From NCBI RefSeq assembly GCF_000934685.1, contig NZ_JYNQ01000001.1:1538501-1602500 (forward strand): DNA of 64,000 nt, given 5' to 3'. Under the pieces are notes generated by a model. It made no database searches. It saw only the letters and a program-made list of their open reading frames with translations, and was not told the origin of the DNA. Made by a program: the position numbers and the translations under genes. Shown here in pieces: positions 19,778-29,730 of the stretch. The stretch is from Lacinutrix sp. Hel_I_90. Lineage in GTDB: Bacteria; Bacteroidota; Bacteroidia; Flavobacteriales; Flavobacteriaceae. Position 1 is the first letter of the stretch. Every line of letters starts with the position of its first letter.

Positions 19778-20461
19778 TTAAAAAACGGTATATAGCGTAG
19801 TTACAATAACACCTCTATCATTGTCTAAAACAACAGACACAAGTTGTTTTTCTTCTTTTATTTTAAAGTCAAACGGTGGTGCTAATAGGTTTACGCCACT
19901 TTGTTTTTTAAGTCTAGTACCTTGTCCAGAAATAATGTCTTTATTGGGTGTAAACTCACCTTGAGGGACATGCTCTGTTAAAATAACATATTTAAAAGCG
20001 GCTAAATTACTTGCTATCTGTTGTATTTCAGCATTCGACAGGTGTTGTAATACTTGCCGCAGTAAAACACAGTCTCCAGAAGGCAAATCGTCTTTTGCGA
20101 TATCCAAACATTGAAATTCTAAATGTTCTGCTTGAAATTGTTCTTTATTACGCGCTATGAGGTCGGCTACTATATCTACTGCAACAAACTGCTTTGTATG
20201 CTTAACCAATGCTTTTCCCACATTAAAATCCCCACAGCCTAAATCGCAGACCACTAAAGGTGTTTCAAAAGCTGTTAAGAATGCTGTTACAACCTTGACA
20301 TATGGATTTACAATCTCAGGATCGTGTGATCCCGTTCCTGAATAAAAATGAGAGGTCTTCCCACCCCAAAGATTCATGCTATAAACCTGTTCCATAGCCG
20401 CTTTAGTTGGCCAGGGAGGCTTTATTTTTTTAGATGCCTTTCCTTTCTTATCCATAATCAA
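19778..20461 (-). CDS. Class I SAM-dependent methyltransferase
   Basis: 227 residues. Motif I VVCDLGCGDFNVG (about 80-92), an acidic ribose-binding residue in FVAVDIV, and the post-I segment LLRQVLQHLSNAEI support a class I methyltransferase. The N-terminal ~30 lysine-rich residues are not conserved. An internal methionine in MEQVYSMNLWGG (residue 19) is an alternative start. The substrate is unknown. It is monocistronic on the minus strand, 140 bp upstream of mpl. Confidence 0.8.
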   Translation of the reverse strand: MIMDKKGKASKKIKPPWPTKAAMEQVYSMNLWGGKTSHFYSGTGSHDPEIVNPYVKVVTAFLTAFETPLVVCDLGCGDFNVGKALVKHTKQFVAVDIVADLIARNKEQFQAEHLEFQCLDIAKDDLPSGDCVLLRQVLQHLSNAEIQQIASNLAAFKYVILTEHVPQGEFTPNKDIISGQGTRLKKQSGVNLLAPPFDFKIKEEKQLVSVVLDNDRGVIVTTLYTVF

Positions 20462-20561
20462 TGTAGTACCCTATACTAACTGTAAAAATTTCATAAGGGT
20501 AATAACGAAACCTTAAACAGCTTGCACCTAATTTAGAATAACCTAAATAACAATACCAGTA

Positions 20562-20577
20562 ACAGCCCTGATTTTAG
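20562..20577 (-). terminator. Possible weak terminator of mpl
   Basis: GCCCT-GATTTT-AGGGC forms a 5-bp GC-rich stem about 25 bp past the mpl stop, but the following sequence on the minus strand has no T run. Low confidence. Confidence 0.25.
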
Positions 20578-20601
20578 GGCAAATAAATTGACAAATAGCT
20601 A

Positions 20602-21954
20602 CTAAATCAATTCCTTAACTGCCTCAAAATCCAACCCACCATAATTACCAGAACTCATTAATAATAAGGCTTTATTCTCAAAATTCTGTGAGAAAAGAAA
20701 CTGTTTAAATTCTTCGGGATTGGTGTAAATGATTAAATCCTCGCGCTCAAAAGCGTTCGCTATTTGTTCGTGTGTGACTTCTTCCAGTTTTTTAATTTCT
20801 ACTGCATGTGGAGAATAAAAAACAACGGCAATATCTGCTGCATCCAACGCCCCTTTGTATTCTTTTAGAAACTCGGCATTTAAACTACTGTAAGTGTGTA
20901 ATTCTAAACAGGCCACCAAAGTGCGGTTTTCATACTGTTCTTTTACGGCCTTTGTAGTTGCCTCTACCTTACTTGGTGAGTGTGCGAAATCTTTATAGGC
21001 AACACTGTTTTTAGTTTCTGCAATTTTCTCTAAACGTTTACTTGCACCTTTAAAAGATGAAATGGCTTCGTAGAAATCGTCTTCGTCGACACCCATATGT
21101 TGGCAAATCCATTTGGCACCAGCGAGATTATTCAAATTGTGTTTCCCAAAGACTTCAATTGGCAAATCACCTTCAGGAGTTTCGAGTAAGGTTTGTCCGT
21201 CAACGACTGTATATTCGGGCGTTGTATAGGCTAATTTACGTATGGTATTTTGAGACGTTTCCACAACTCTTTTAACCTCAGCATCTTCTTCATTGTAATT
21301 GATACTTCCGCCATTGACAATGCTATCTACAAAAATGCTAAACTGCTCTACGTAGTTATCATAGGTTGGAAACACATTAATATGATCCCAGGCAATACCG
21401 CTTAAAAGTGCAATATTGGGTTTATATAAGTGAAATTTTGGGCGCCGGTCTATTGGCGAACTCAAATACTCATCCCCCTCTAAAACAATAAAATCGTTGT
21501 CCTCGGTTAATTTAACCATGACATCAAAACCTTCTAATTGTGCACCAACCATATAATCCACATCCCGATCGTGGTAATGCATCACGTGCAAAATCATTGC
21601 GGTAATTGTTGTTTTTCCATGACTTCCGCCAATAACCACTCTGGTTTTATGTTTTGATTGTTCGTACAAAAACTCAGGATAGGAGTAAATTTTAAGGCCT
21701 AATTCCTGTGCTTTTAACAATTCTGGATTATCTTCTTTCGCATGCATTCCTAAAACAATAGCGTCTAAATGCGATGTGATTTTTTCTGGAAACCAACCAA
21801 AAGTTTCTGGTAACAGCCCTTTGGCACTTAATCTTGATTTTGAAGGTTCAAAAATAGTATCATCACTTCCTGTGACTTGGTATCCTTTATTATGTAATGC
21901 TAAAGCAAGATTGTGCATAGCACTGCCGCCAATAGCTATAAAATGTACGTTCAT
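20602..21954 (-). CDS. mpl: Mpl-type Mur ligase (peptidoglycan recycling)
   Basis: 450 residues, the family length. N-terminal Rossmann GxG region (IAIGGSAMHNLA), P-loop GSHGKTT at 110-116, the ATP/Mg segment EGDEY, and the C-terminal domain with DFAHSPSKVEATTKAV. This fits UDP-N-acetylmuramate:L-alanyl-gamma-D-glutamyl-meso-diaminopimelate ligase, which returns recovered murein tripeptide to UDP-MurNAc. MurC is the main alternative, but the DFAHSP-K and MHAKEDNPEL segments favour Mpl. Confidence 0.9.
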   Translation of the reverse strand: MNVHFIAIGGSAMHNLALALHNKGYQVTGSDDTIFEPSKSRLSAKGLLPETFGWFPEKITSHLDAIVLGMHAKEDNPELLKAQELGLKIYSYPEFLYEQSKHKTRVVIGGSHGKTTITAMILHVMHYHDRDVDYMVGAQLEGFDVMVKLTEDNDFIVLEGDEYLSSPIDRRPKFHLYKPNIALLSGIAWDHINVFPTYDNYVEQFSIFVDSIVNGGSINYNEEDAEVKRVVETSQNTIRKLAYTTPEYTVVDGQTLLETPEGDLPIEVFGKHNLNNLAGAKWICQHMGVDEDDFYEAISSFKGASKRLEKIAETKNSVAYKDFAHSPSKVEATTKAVKEQYENRTLVACLELHTYSSLNAEFLKEYKGALDAADIAVVFYSPHAVEIKKLEEVTHEQIANAFEREDLIIYTNPEEFKQFLFSQNFENKALLLMSSGNYGGLDFEAVKELI

Positions 21955-22243
21955 GGGTTTATTTTATGAAATGTAAATATAAGGATTGGATTTATTTTAG
22001 ACACGAATCTTGATGTGATTATTCTTTTGTCATTACCCAGAGATACAACGACATTTCACAAAGCATTTTTATTTGCTAAAACAATTACGTTTCCATTGGA
22101 GATTTTTAAATTAACTCGTTTACGCTACAAACCTATAGCCTGAAGGTCAGGGGTTTAGAAATTGTTGTAGCTCATGTCTGATAGCGACTTTAGAGCGCGC
22201 GATTTATAGAGCAACTACTTATTGGCAGGCAAGCATTAAAAAT

Positions 22244-23197
22244 TTAAAGATTATTTATTGTCGCTTTTTCTTCTTTAAAGACCTCTATCTTAGGTAAATC
22301 GACAATCGCTTTATCTATCCACTTCAACGCTTCGGTTTTATTTGCTTTGTGCTTATAAATTTGAGCCAAACGATAATAAGCCCATGATTTTGGCACACCA
22401 TCCTTAGCGCTGTAATGTTCTATATAACGTTTTAAACACTGTTCCCCTTTATCCAATTGTACATTGTATTCTGCACAAACCTTACCAATTTGATAATGCA
22501 TCGCATTACGCTTATGCTTTACATGAGCTGCTTCTAAGTTGCTAATCGCTTCATTAGACTTTCCTTCTTTTTCATAAAGATTCGTAAGTTTGTCATAACA
22601 AGTTATAGAGCCACCTTCTGTTATGGCGAGCTTATAGAATTTTTCAGCTAATTCGGGCTCGTCGTCATATTCATAAATATAGCCTTTTGCTAAATAGCCA
22701 TCTACTTTTGAAAGATTAAAAAGTTCTTCAGCATATTTAAAACTTTTAGATTTACTACCCCCAATAATACCTGGCAGTTGCATGTATAATTCTACTAACG
22801 CCCAACGGGTATCTATGTGCTTTGGGTCCAGTTCAGCCGCTTTTAAAAAAGCTGTTTTTACATCACCAATAATCCCTAATGCCGTTATTTTATTCACAGA
22901 AAGGGCTTTCATCCCTAATGCACCACCATATTTATAATGGTAATTTGCGCGATTAGGTTTGGCACCAATTAGTTTTTTATATTGCTCAGCGGCTTCATCC
23001 CATTTTTTCTGGTGGCCAAAAGCATCCCCTAATAATTCGATAGCTTTTAAGTCTGATGCATCTTTTAAAACTAAGATAGACAGTTTTTGTTCAGCTTTAG
23101 CAAAGTCTTTCTTTTCTATTAATACCTCAGCTTCGCTATACAGCGATTGTGCCAATGAAAAAAATGGAACTAAAAGTAAAATGATGAGTTTTCGCAT
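22244..23197 (-). CDS. Secreted tetratricopeptide repeat protein
   Basis: 317 residues with a signal peptide (cleavage after FFSLAQ, about 17). At least six TPR-like units follow, for example AEQKLSILVLKDASDLKAIELLGDAF cut into its helical pairs and the final TEALKWIDKAIVDLP. It is divergent from the alpha-2-macroglobulin gene across a 341-bp gap. It is probably a periplasmic scaffold; no specific partner can be named. Confidence 0.8.
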   Translation of the reverse strand: MRKLIILLLVPFFSLAQSLYSEAEVLIEKKDFAKAEQKLSILVLKDASDLKAIELLGDAFGHQKKWDEAAEQYKKLIGAKPNRANYHYKYGGALGMKALSVNKITALGIIGDVKTAFLKAAELDPKHIDTRWALVELYMQLPGIIGGSKSKSFKYAEELFNLSKVDGYLAKGYIYEYDDEPELAEKFYKLAITEGGSITCYDKLTNLYEKEGKSNEAISNLEAAHVKHKRNAMHYQIGKVCAEYNVQLDKGEQCLKRYIEHYSAKDGVPKSWAYYRLAQIYKHKANKTEALKWIDKAIVDLPKIEVFKEEKATINNL

Positions 23198-23538
23198 TAT
23201 TAAAAATTAATTAGTGCTAATTTAATATTCTATTGGTACTGTTTTTGATTTTGTATGTTAAACATCTCAATAAATTTAAATTAGCATTCTTGAGAAATGG
23301 TCTTTCCCTTGAAAAGGGAATCTAAAATAAAAGGATTACTTTTAAAGTAGCTTAGTTTACTCAATGAAACGTTGCATTTACGCATTTAGTCTTTTGTAGA
23401 ATAATTAATGAAACGATATTGCTTCAAAAAAAACAATAAATATCAAAAAATGAACCGAGCCTTCTCAATTATTAAAGCATGATAAACACTTTTTAGGCGA
23501 ACACATTTTACCTTTAAAAAACAATAAATATCAAAAAA
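23198..23538. other. Intergenic region with duplicated 28-bp leader
   Basis: This 341-bp divergent gap holds no convincing gene. It contains a direct repeat (23428-23455 and 23516-23544) covering the 5' leader and first codons of the alpha-2-macroglobulin gene. The first copy leads only into a 10-codon reading frame that stops at 23483. Confidence 0.6.
23428..23455 (+). repeat. Direct repeat, upstream copy of the A2M leader
   Basis: A-run followed by CAATAAATATC, another A-run and ATGAAC; it matches 23516-23544 with only a one-base difference in the length of the second A-run. It precedes an abortive 10-codon frame (MNRAFSIIKA). Confidence 0.7.
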
Positions 23539-23544
23539 ATGAAC
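23516..23544 (+). repeat. Direct repeat, downstream copy at the A2M start codon
   Basis: Second copy of the repeat, containing the genuine start codon of the alpha-2-macroglobulin gene at 23539. Confidence 0.7.
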
Positions 23545-26500
23545 AAATTTGTCACGGTATTAATACTCATCCTTTTTGCAAACACTTCATTCTCTCAAAA
23601 CAACAACTATTCCAAATTATGGACAGAAGTTGAGGATTTGGAAATTAAAGGTTTACCAAAATCTGCTTTAAAGGTTGTTGAAACTATAGAAGCACAAGCA
23701 AATGAAGAAAACAATGCGCCACAAAAAATTAAAGCGCTCCTCTTTAAAAGCAAATACCTACTCACTTTGGAAGAAGAGGCGCAACTCAATATTGTAAAGG
23801 CCTTTAAAGCCGAAATTAAAAACAGCGCGGCTCCCACTAAAAACGTTTTAGAAAATATTTTAGCAACACTATACTGGCAATATTTTCAGCAAAACAGATG
23901 GAAATTCTATAATCGTACCACGACAAAGGAAAAAGTTGACACAGAGGATTTTCGAACCTGGGATTTGCAAACTGTGTTTGAAGAAGTGCATTTTTATTAC
24001 GACCGTTCTTTAGAAAACGCATCAATTTTGCAACAAACCAACCTAGAAGCTTATAGCGAATTACTTCATGAACAGAAAGATTCCAAAATCTACCGTCCAA
24101 CATTATATGATTTTCTGGCGCACAACGCCCTTCTTTTCTATAATACCTCCGAAAACAGCATTACTAAACCAGCTTATAAATTTATAATTGATGATGCCAA
24201 GTATCTTTCGAAATCTGAAACATATGCCAAACTACAAATAGCATCAAAAGACACGGCTTCTTTAGCGTTAAACGCATTAAAACTCTATCAGGAATTAATC
24301 AGGTTTCATCTCAAAGACAAAACCCCTTATGCGCTTGCGGCTGTAAATATAGATCGTTTGGGTTATGTTAAGGAAAATACGGTTATCAAAAACAGTGAAG
24401 CCCTTTTAATTGACACCTATCGATTAGAAAGTGAACGTATTGCTTCACACGAAGTTTCAGGTTTATATGATTATGAAATCGCAGCTATTTATACTAATCA
24501 AGCCAATAATTATTCGCCAGAAGCCCCTTTAGAACTGCAATGGAAGAACAAGGAGGCCTTAGCCCTTTGCGACGCCGTAATTTCAAAATTCCCAAAAAGT
24601 AAGGCCGCAGATAAATGTAAGGGACTAAAAGCCCAAATTAGCAATCCGAGCTTGAGTATTTTAACGGAGTCATTGCTCCCTGTGCAAACCCATGGAAGGC
24701 TACTAGTAACACATAAAAATTTGGACCAGGTATGTCTTTCTGCTTATAAACTGACTGAAAAGCAACATAAAACATATGCCAAAATCTATAGACAAACAGA
24801 GCGTGAAGCCTTTATTACAAAGTTAAATGCTATTGAGAACTGGGAATCCGCTTTAAAAAACGAAAAAGATTATCAGTTTCACCGCACCGAAATTATAATG
24901 CCACTATTAGCGAATGGACGTTACCTAATAATCGGTAAAACAAAAGATTTAGAAAAAAATTTCTTAGCCTTTTCTACTGTCCAAATAACCAATATGGCAG
25001 TGGTAGAATACGATTATTACGACGAAAAGCACCTTCAAATCATTAATAGAAATAATGGAAAACCTATTGCAAATGCTAAGGTTAGATTAGAATTTTTATA
25101 CGATCATGAGGTGCAGGAAACGGTAAATAAAACAACCGATTCAAGAGGCAAATTAGTCATTACGAAACTCAAAAACAACAGGCGTCATGTGAATATCAAA
25201 ATCACAGATAACAGTGAGGTGGCTCACTTTGAAAACCTCTACATCAATGGCTATTACAGCAACAGATACCCGGATACCCCTGAAAGTTATAACTCCTTTT
25301 TATTTACAGACCGAAGCATCTATAGGCCGGGACAAACCGTTTATTTTAAAGGTATTGCGATGAAAACAAAGGACGAAAAGTCTGAAGTCGTTGCTAACCA
25401 GAAATTAACAGCCTATTTATATAATGTTAATGGGGAAAAAATAAAAACACTCGATTTAATAACGAACGCGTATGGCTCCGTTGCAGGTGAATTTATATTA
25501 CCCAATGATGGCTTAACCGGAAGTTTTAGCCTCCGTTTACAAGATAACAATCGTTTTAATGGGTATGCCTCTATTTCGGTTGAAGAATACAAACGTCCAA
25601 AATTTGAAACTAATTTTAAACCCATCACCGAAAGTATTAGAGTAAATGATAGTGTGACTGTAAAAGGAGAGGCTTTGGCCTATGCCGGCGCCTCTATTTC
25701 TAATGCTAAAGTCGTCTATCGCGTAAAACGAAACATTCAATATCCACATTGGTATTATTGGAGACATCCTGTAACTACAGATCAAGGTCAAGAAATCACC
25801 CAAGGAGAAACAATAACCGATGCTAATGGTCATTATGAGGTTACTTTTAAAGCCATTCCAGATGAAACGGTTGATAAGGAAAGCTTACCTATTTTTAAGT
25901 ACGAAATTACCGCAGAGGTCACAGATATTAATGGGGAAACACGGAGTACAACAACAATTGTCAATGTTGGCTATCATGCGTTGTTAGCAAGTATTTCCAT
26001 TCCTAATAATTTAGACAAAACAGAAAAAGACCATCAAATAACTGTCGATACTAAAAACTTAAATGGTGAATTTGTTCCCACAAAAGGCAGCATTAAAATT
26101 TACAAATTACAAGCACCCGAAAACGTATTACGCCCAAGGCCATGGCCAGCTGGAGATTATAAAAAACTAACAAAAGCCGAATTTAAAAAGTTATTTCCAC
26201 ATGACGCCTACGATACTGAAAGTAACCAAGAACAATGGGAAAAAGGTAAACTGCTTTTTGATGAAGAGTTTGATACCCAAGAGTCGAAGACCATAGATTT
26301 AGGAACTATTAAAAAATGGCCTTCGGGTGACTATATTGTGGTTATTGAAACCAAAGACCAATTCGGACAATTAGTAAAAGACGAAGCTAAAACGCGTCTG
26401 TATAGTGCGAAAGAAGAAACCTTAGCAGACAAGCAATTGTTTAGTGTGACCACTAATAAACAGACTTACGAGATTAATGAGACTGTCGCACTCATTTTCG

Positions 26501-29500
26501 GTACGGCAGCTAAGGATCTTTGGGTCACTGTTGCAATAGAAAAAGACCATGACATTATCAATACCTATGTGATTCAATTGAATGCAGAAAAGAAGACCAT
26601 TAGAATACCTATAACAGCAAAAGACTTGGGTGGTTTTGTCGTACATTACAGTTTTGCAGCGTATAATAGTTTCCAGAGTAGCTCAATCTATATTAATGTA
26701 CCCTATCCTAAAACCGATTTAGACATTGAAACGGTCACCTTTAGAGACAAACTACAACCAGGAACCGATGAAACCTGGTCATTTAAAATCAAAGGCCCCA
26801 TGGGCGATAAGGTCTCTGCCGAATTATTAGCAAGTATGTATGACGCCTCTTTAGATGCGTTTAAGCCTCATAGCTGGCAGTTTAATCCGATCTATCATGG
26901 CACGTATCGTTCCGCTCTACAAAAGAGCGCTTATAGAAGTTTTGGCCAAAGCCATTTTAGTGTGCAAAGAGATTACATACTGCCTAATTATTACAGTCCT
27001 CAAAGCTATGACCAATTGAATTGGTTTGGATTATCTTTTGGTTATGGATCCCATTATTATATGAAAAGAGAAAAGGGAAAAGTTTCTGGTATAGAAATTA
27101 ATGAAGAAGAGGCACAGCTTGAGGAGGTAGCAGTTGAAGCCATGAGTGTATCTGCTCCAACAGCAAATACCTATGATGCAGACGAAGCATTAAAAACTGA
27201 AGAAAGTACTGATGTTTTCTCACCTGACGCTACTGAAAAAGTAGATTTCTCAACCGTCAAAATCCGTAAGAACCTGCAAGAAACGGCCTTTTTCTTTCCA
27301 CAGTTAGCTACAGATACTAGTGGCAATGTCTCTTTTAGTTTCACCGCACCTGAAGCGTTGACCAAATGGAAATTACAATTGTTAGCGCATACTAAATACC
27401 TAGAACATGCGACAACTTCATTAACTACAGTGACTCAAAAAGAACTGATGGTCTTACCAAATGTGCCACGCTTTTTACGCCAAGGCGATCAAATTAAAAT
27501 TAGCACTAAAATTTCAAACCTGACAGATAACCCACTAGCTGGTGTTGCAGTGCTTCAATTGTTTGATGCCTTAACAGGTGAGCCTATTGATAGTAAACTA
27601 TCTAATACAAACAACGAACTTGCGTTTACTGTTGATGCAAAAGGTAATACACAAGTCACTTGGGGCTTAAATATTACAGATGCGGTGTCCGCTATTCAAT
27701 ACAAAATAATAGCAAAATCTGGTGATTTTAGCGATGGTGAGCAAAATGCGTTACCAGTATTAACCAACCGCATGTTAGTAACCGAAACGCTAGCTATGTG
27801 GGTTAAAAGTAATGAAACACGCACCTTTACTTTAGACAAACTAGAAACAAATACCTCAAAAACACTTAAAAACCATAAGCTTACGCTGGAGGTGACAAGT
27901 AATCCAGCATGGTATGCGGTACAAGCACTGCCCTATTTAATGGAGTATCCTTATGAGTGTAACGAGCAAACATTTTCAAGTTACTATGCTAATGCATTGG
28001 CGCGCCATATTGCCAATTCCAATCCAAGAATTCAAGAGGTCTTTAATCAGTGGAAAAACACGGATGCTCTAGTCAGTGACTTGGAAAAGAACGAAGAATT
28101 AAAATCCATTTTAATTCAGGAAACGCCATGGCTTCGTGATGCACAAAGTGAAACCGAACAGAAAAAACGCATCGCGTTGTTATTTGATTTAAATAAAATG
28201 AATAACGAATTATCGAAAGCCAAAAGGAAACTAGAAAACAATCAGCTGGCTTCTGGTGGCTGGTCCTGGTTTGGTGATTATAGCGTAAACCGTTACATCA
28301 CCCAACATATTATTACGGGTTTTGGACATCTGGAGAAACTTGGTGTTAGTCTGAGTGCAGGTGACGACAATAGTAGCGCTATGGTTGAAAAAGCCTTAAA
28401 CTACTTAGATTCAGAATTCATTAAAGAATATAAAGACATTAGAAAGTTCGATGAAAAAGCTGATTTAACCCTAGATAGATTAAGCTATACACAATTACAT
28501 TACCTATACATGCGTAGCTTCTTTCCAGAGAAAAAGCCATCAACAGAAGTTAAAGAAATCATGAGTTATTACCATTCACAAATCAAGAACTACTGGTTAA
28601 AGCGCAACCTGTATTCAAAAGGGATGATGGCCTTAGTGGCACATAGAATGCATGATAATAATACTTCTGCTAACATTTTAAAATCTTTAAAAGAGACAAG
28701 TATCACCAGTGACGAATTAGGCATGTACTGGAAAGAAAACACCAATTCTTGGTATTGGTATCAGGCACCAATTGAAACACAAGCTTTGATGATTGAGGCC
28801 TTTTCAGAAATTGAAAATGATACGAAAACCATCGATAATTTAAAAATCTGGTTACTTAAAAACAAGCAAACCAACAGCTGGAAAACGACCAAAGCAACCA
28901 CCGAAGCTGTTTATGCTTTACTATTACAAGGAAGTGATTGGTTATCTGTGACAGAAATGGTTGAAGTCGTTATTGGCGGACAAGAAATCGCCCCTTCAAA
29001 ACTAGAAGCTGTAAAAGTAGAAGCTGGCACGGGCTACTACAAAACGTCTTGGAGTGGCTCAGAAATAACCCCAGAAATGGCCGAAGTAAAAATAACAAAA
29101 ACAGGAGACGGTATTGCTTGGGGTGGTCTATACTGGCAATATTTCGAGGATTTAGATAAAATCACTTCAGCGGAGACCCCTTTGAAATTGGAGAAAAAAC
29201 TCTTCAAAAAAACAAATACTGATAAAGGAGAAGTGATTACAGACATTACGAAAGATACTGAGTTGCAGGTGGGCGATTTAATAAGAGTACACATAGAATT
29301 GCAAAGCGATCGTAATATGGAATTTGTACACATGAAAGACATGCGTGCTGCCGGATTAGAACCTATAAATGTGCTGTCTCAATACAAATATCAGGATGGC
29401 TTAGGCTATTATGAAGCGACAAAAGATGCCTCAACCAACTTCTTTTTCGATTATTTACCTAAAGGTATTTATGTATTTGAATATGATTTACGAGTGAATA

Positions 29501-29598
29501 ATGCGGGGAATATGAGTAATGGTATTACCACTATTCAAAGCATGTATGCACCAGAGTTTAGCAGTCATAGTGAAGGGACGCGAATTACCGTGGAATAG
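23539..29598 (+). CDS. Alpha-2-macroglobulin-family protein (giant, with thioester motif)
   Basis: 2019 residues. Signal peptide (cleavage after TSFSQ, about 20); an alpha-helical N-terminal region of about 400 residues; macroglobulin domains with the MG2 signature SIYRPGQTVYFKGIAMK near 590; an A2M domain near 1245-1290 (FFPQLATDTSGNVSFSFTAPEALTKWK in pieces); the thioester C1474-N-E-Q1477 in YPYECNEQTF; then the alpha/alpha toroid and a C-terminal domain. Bacterial A2Ms are thought to trap foreign proteases in the periplasm. The absence of a lipobox cysteine differs from E. coli YfhM. It is monocistronic, ended by a strong terminator. Confidence 0.92.
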   Translation: MNKFVTVLILILFANTSFSQNNNYSKLWTEVEDLEIKGLPKSALKVVETIEAQANEENNAPQKIKALLFKSKYLLTLEEEAQLNIVKAFKAEIKNSAAPTKNVLENILATLYWQYFQQNRWKFYNRTTTKEKVDTEDFRTWDLQTVFEEVHFYYDRSLENASILQQTNLEAYSELLHEQKDSKIYRPTLYDFLAHNALLFYNTSENSITKPAYKFIIDDAKYLSKSETYAKLQIASKDTASLALNALKLYQELIRFHLKDKTPYALAAVNIDRLGYVKENTVIKNSEALLIDTYRLESERIASHEVSGLYDYEIAAIYTNQANNYSPEAPLELQWKNKEALALCDAVISKFPKSKAADKCKGLKAQISNPSLSILTESLLPVQTHGRLLVTHKNLDQVCLSAYKLTEKQHKTYAKIYRQTEREAFITKLNAIENWESALKNEKDYQFHRTEIIMPLLANGRYLIIGKTKDLEKNFLAFSTVQITNMAVVEYDYYDEKHLQIINRNNGKPIANAKVRLEFLYDHEVQETVNKTTDSRGKLVITKLKNNRRHVNIKITDNSEVAHFENLYINGYYSNRYPDTPESYNSFLFTDRSIYRPGQTVYFKGIAMKTKDEKSEVVANQKLTAYLYNVNGEKIKTLDLITNAYGSVAGEFILPNDGLTGSFSLRLQDNNRFNGYASISVEEYKRPKFETNFKPITESIRVNDSVTVKGEALAYAGASISNAKVVYRVKRNIQYPHWYYWRHPVTTDQGQEITQGETITDANGHYEVTFKAIPDETVDKESLPIFKYEITAEVTDINGETRSTTTIVNVGYHALLASISIPNNLDKTEKDHQITVDTKNLNGEFVPTKGSIKIYKLQAPENVLRPRPWPAGDYKKLTKAEFKKLFPHDAYDTESNQEQWEKGKLLFDEEFDTQESKTIDLGTIKKWPSGDYIVVIETKDQFGQLVKDEAKTRLYSAKEETLADKQLFSVTTNKQTYEINETVALIFGTAAKDLWVTVAIEKDHDIINTYVIQLNAEKKTIRIPITAKDLGGFVVHYSFAAYNSFQSSSIYINVPYPKTDLDIETVTFRDKLQPGTDETWSFKIKGPMGDKVSAELLASMYDASLDAFKPHSWQFNPIYHGTYRSALQKSAYRSFGQSHFSVQRDYILPNYYSPQSYDQLNWFGLSFGYGSHYYMKREKGKVSGIEINEEEAQLEEVAVEAMSVSAPTANTYDADEALKTEESTDVFSPDATEKVDFSTVKIRKNLQETAFFFPQLATDTSGNVSFSFTAPEALTKWKLQLLAHTKYLEHATTSLTTVTQKELMVLPNVPRFLRQGDQIKISTKISNLTDNPLAGVAVLQLFDALTGEPIDSKLSNTNNELAFTVDAKGNTQVTWGLNITDAVSAIQYKIIAKSGDFSDGEQNALPVLTNRMLVTETLAMWVKSNETRTFTLDKLETNTSKTLKNHKLTLEVTSNPAWYAVQALPYLMEYPYECNEQTFSSYYANALARHIANSNPRIQEVFNQWKNTDALVSDLEKNEELKSILIQETPWLRDAQSETEQKKRIALLFDLNKMNNELSKAKRKLENNQLASGGWSWFGDYSVNRYITQHIITGFGHLEKLGVSLSAGDDNSSAMVEKALNYLDSEFIKEYKDIRKFDEKADLTLDRLSYTQLHYLYMRSFFPEKKPSTEVKEIMSYYHSQIKNYWLKRNLYSKGMMALVAHRMHDNNTSANILKSLKETSITSDELGMYWKENTNSWYWYQAPIETQALMIEAFSEIENDTKTIDNLKIWLLKNKQTNSWKTTKATTEAVYALLLQGSDWLSVTEMVEVVIGGQEIAPSKLEAVKVEAGTGYYKTSWSGSEITPEMAEVKITKTGDGIAWGGLYWQYFEDLDKITSAETPLKLEKKLFKKTNTDKGEVITDITKDTELQVGDLIRVHIELQSDRNMEFVHMKDMRAAGLEPINVLSQYKYQDGLGYYEATKDASTNFFFDYLPKGIYVFEYDLRVNNAGNMSNGITTIQSMYAPEFSSHSEGTRITVE

Positions 29599-29640
29599 GT
29601 TGTTATAGCATTCGCCGCAACAATTAGTAGCACACACAAA

Positions 29641-29684
29641 AAAAGCTGAAGTTGAACATGCTGTTCTAACTTCAGCTTTTTTTT
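29641..29684 (+). terminator. Strong terminator after the A2M gene
   Basis: Perfect 13-bp stem (29641-29653 with 29668-29680, AAAAGCTGAAGTT and its complement), extendable by GAACA/TGTTC with one bulge, followed by eight T. It may serve both strands, because the convergent SDR gene ends 50 bp downstream. Confidence 0.9.
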
Positions 29685-29730
29685 ATTCATTCCTATAAGG
29701 TCTTTTTATTATTAAAAACTAACTACTATT

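Noticed and set aside
23428-23544. Direct repeat as a CRISPR or attachment site
   Set aside because: Only two copies, no regular spacers, no integrase or cas gene nearby.
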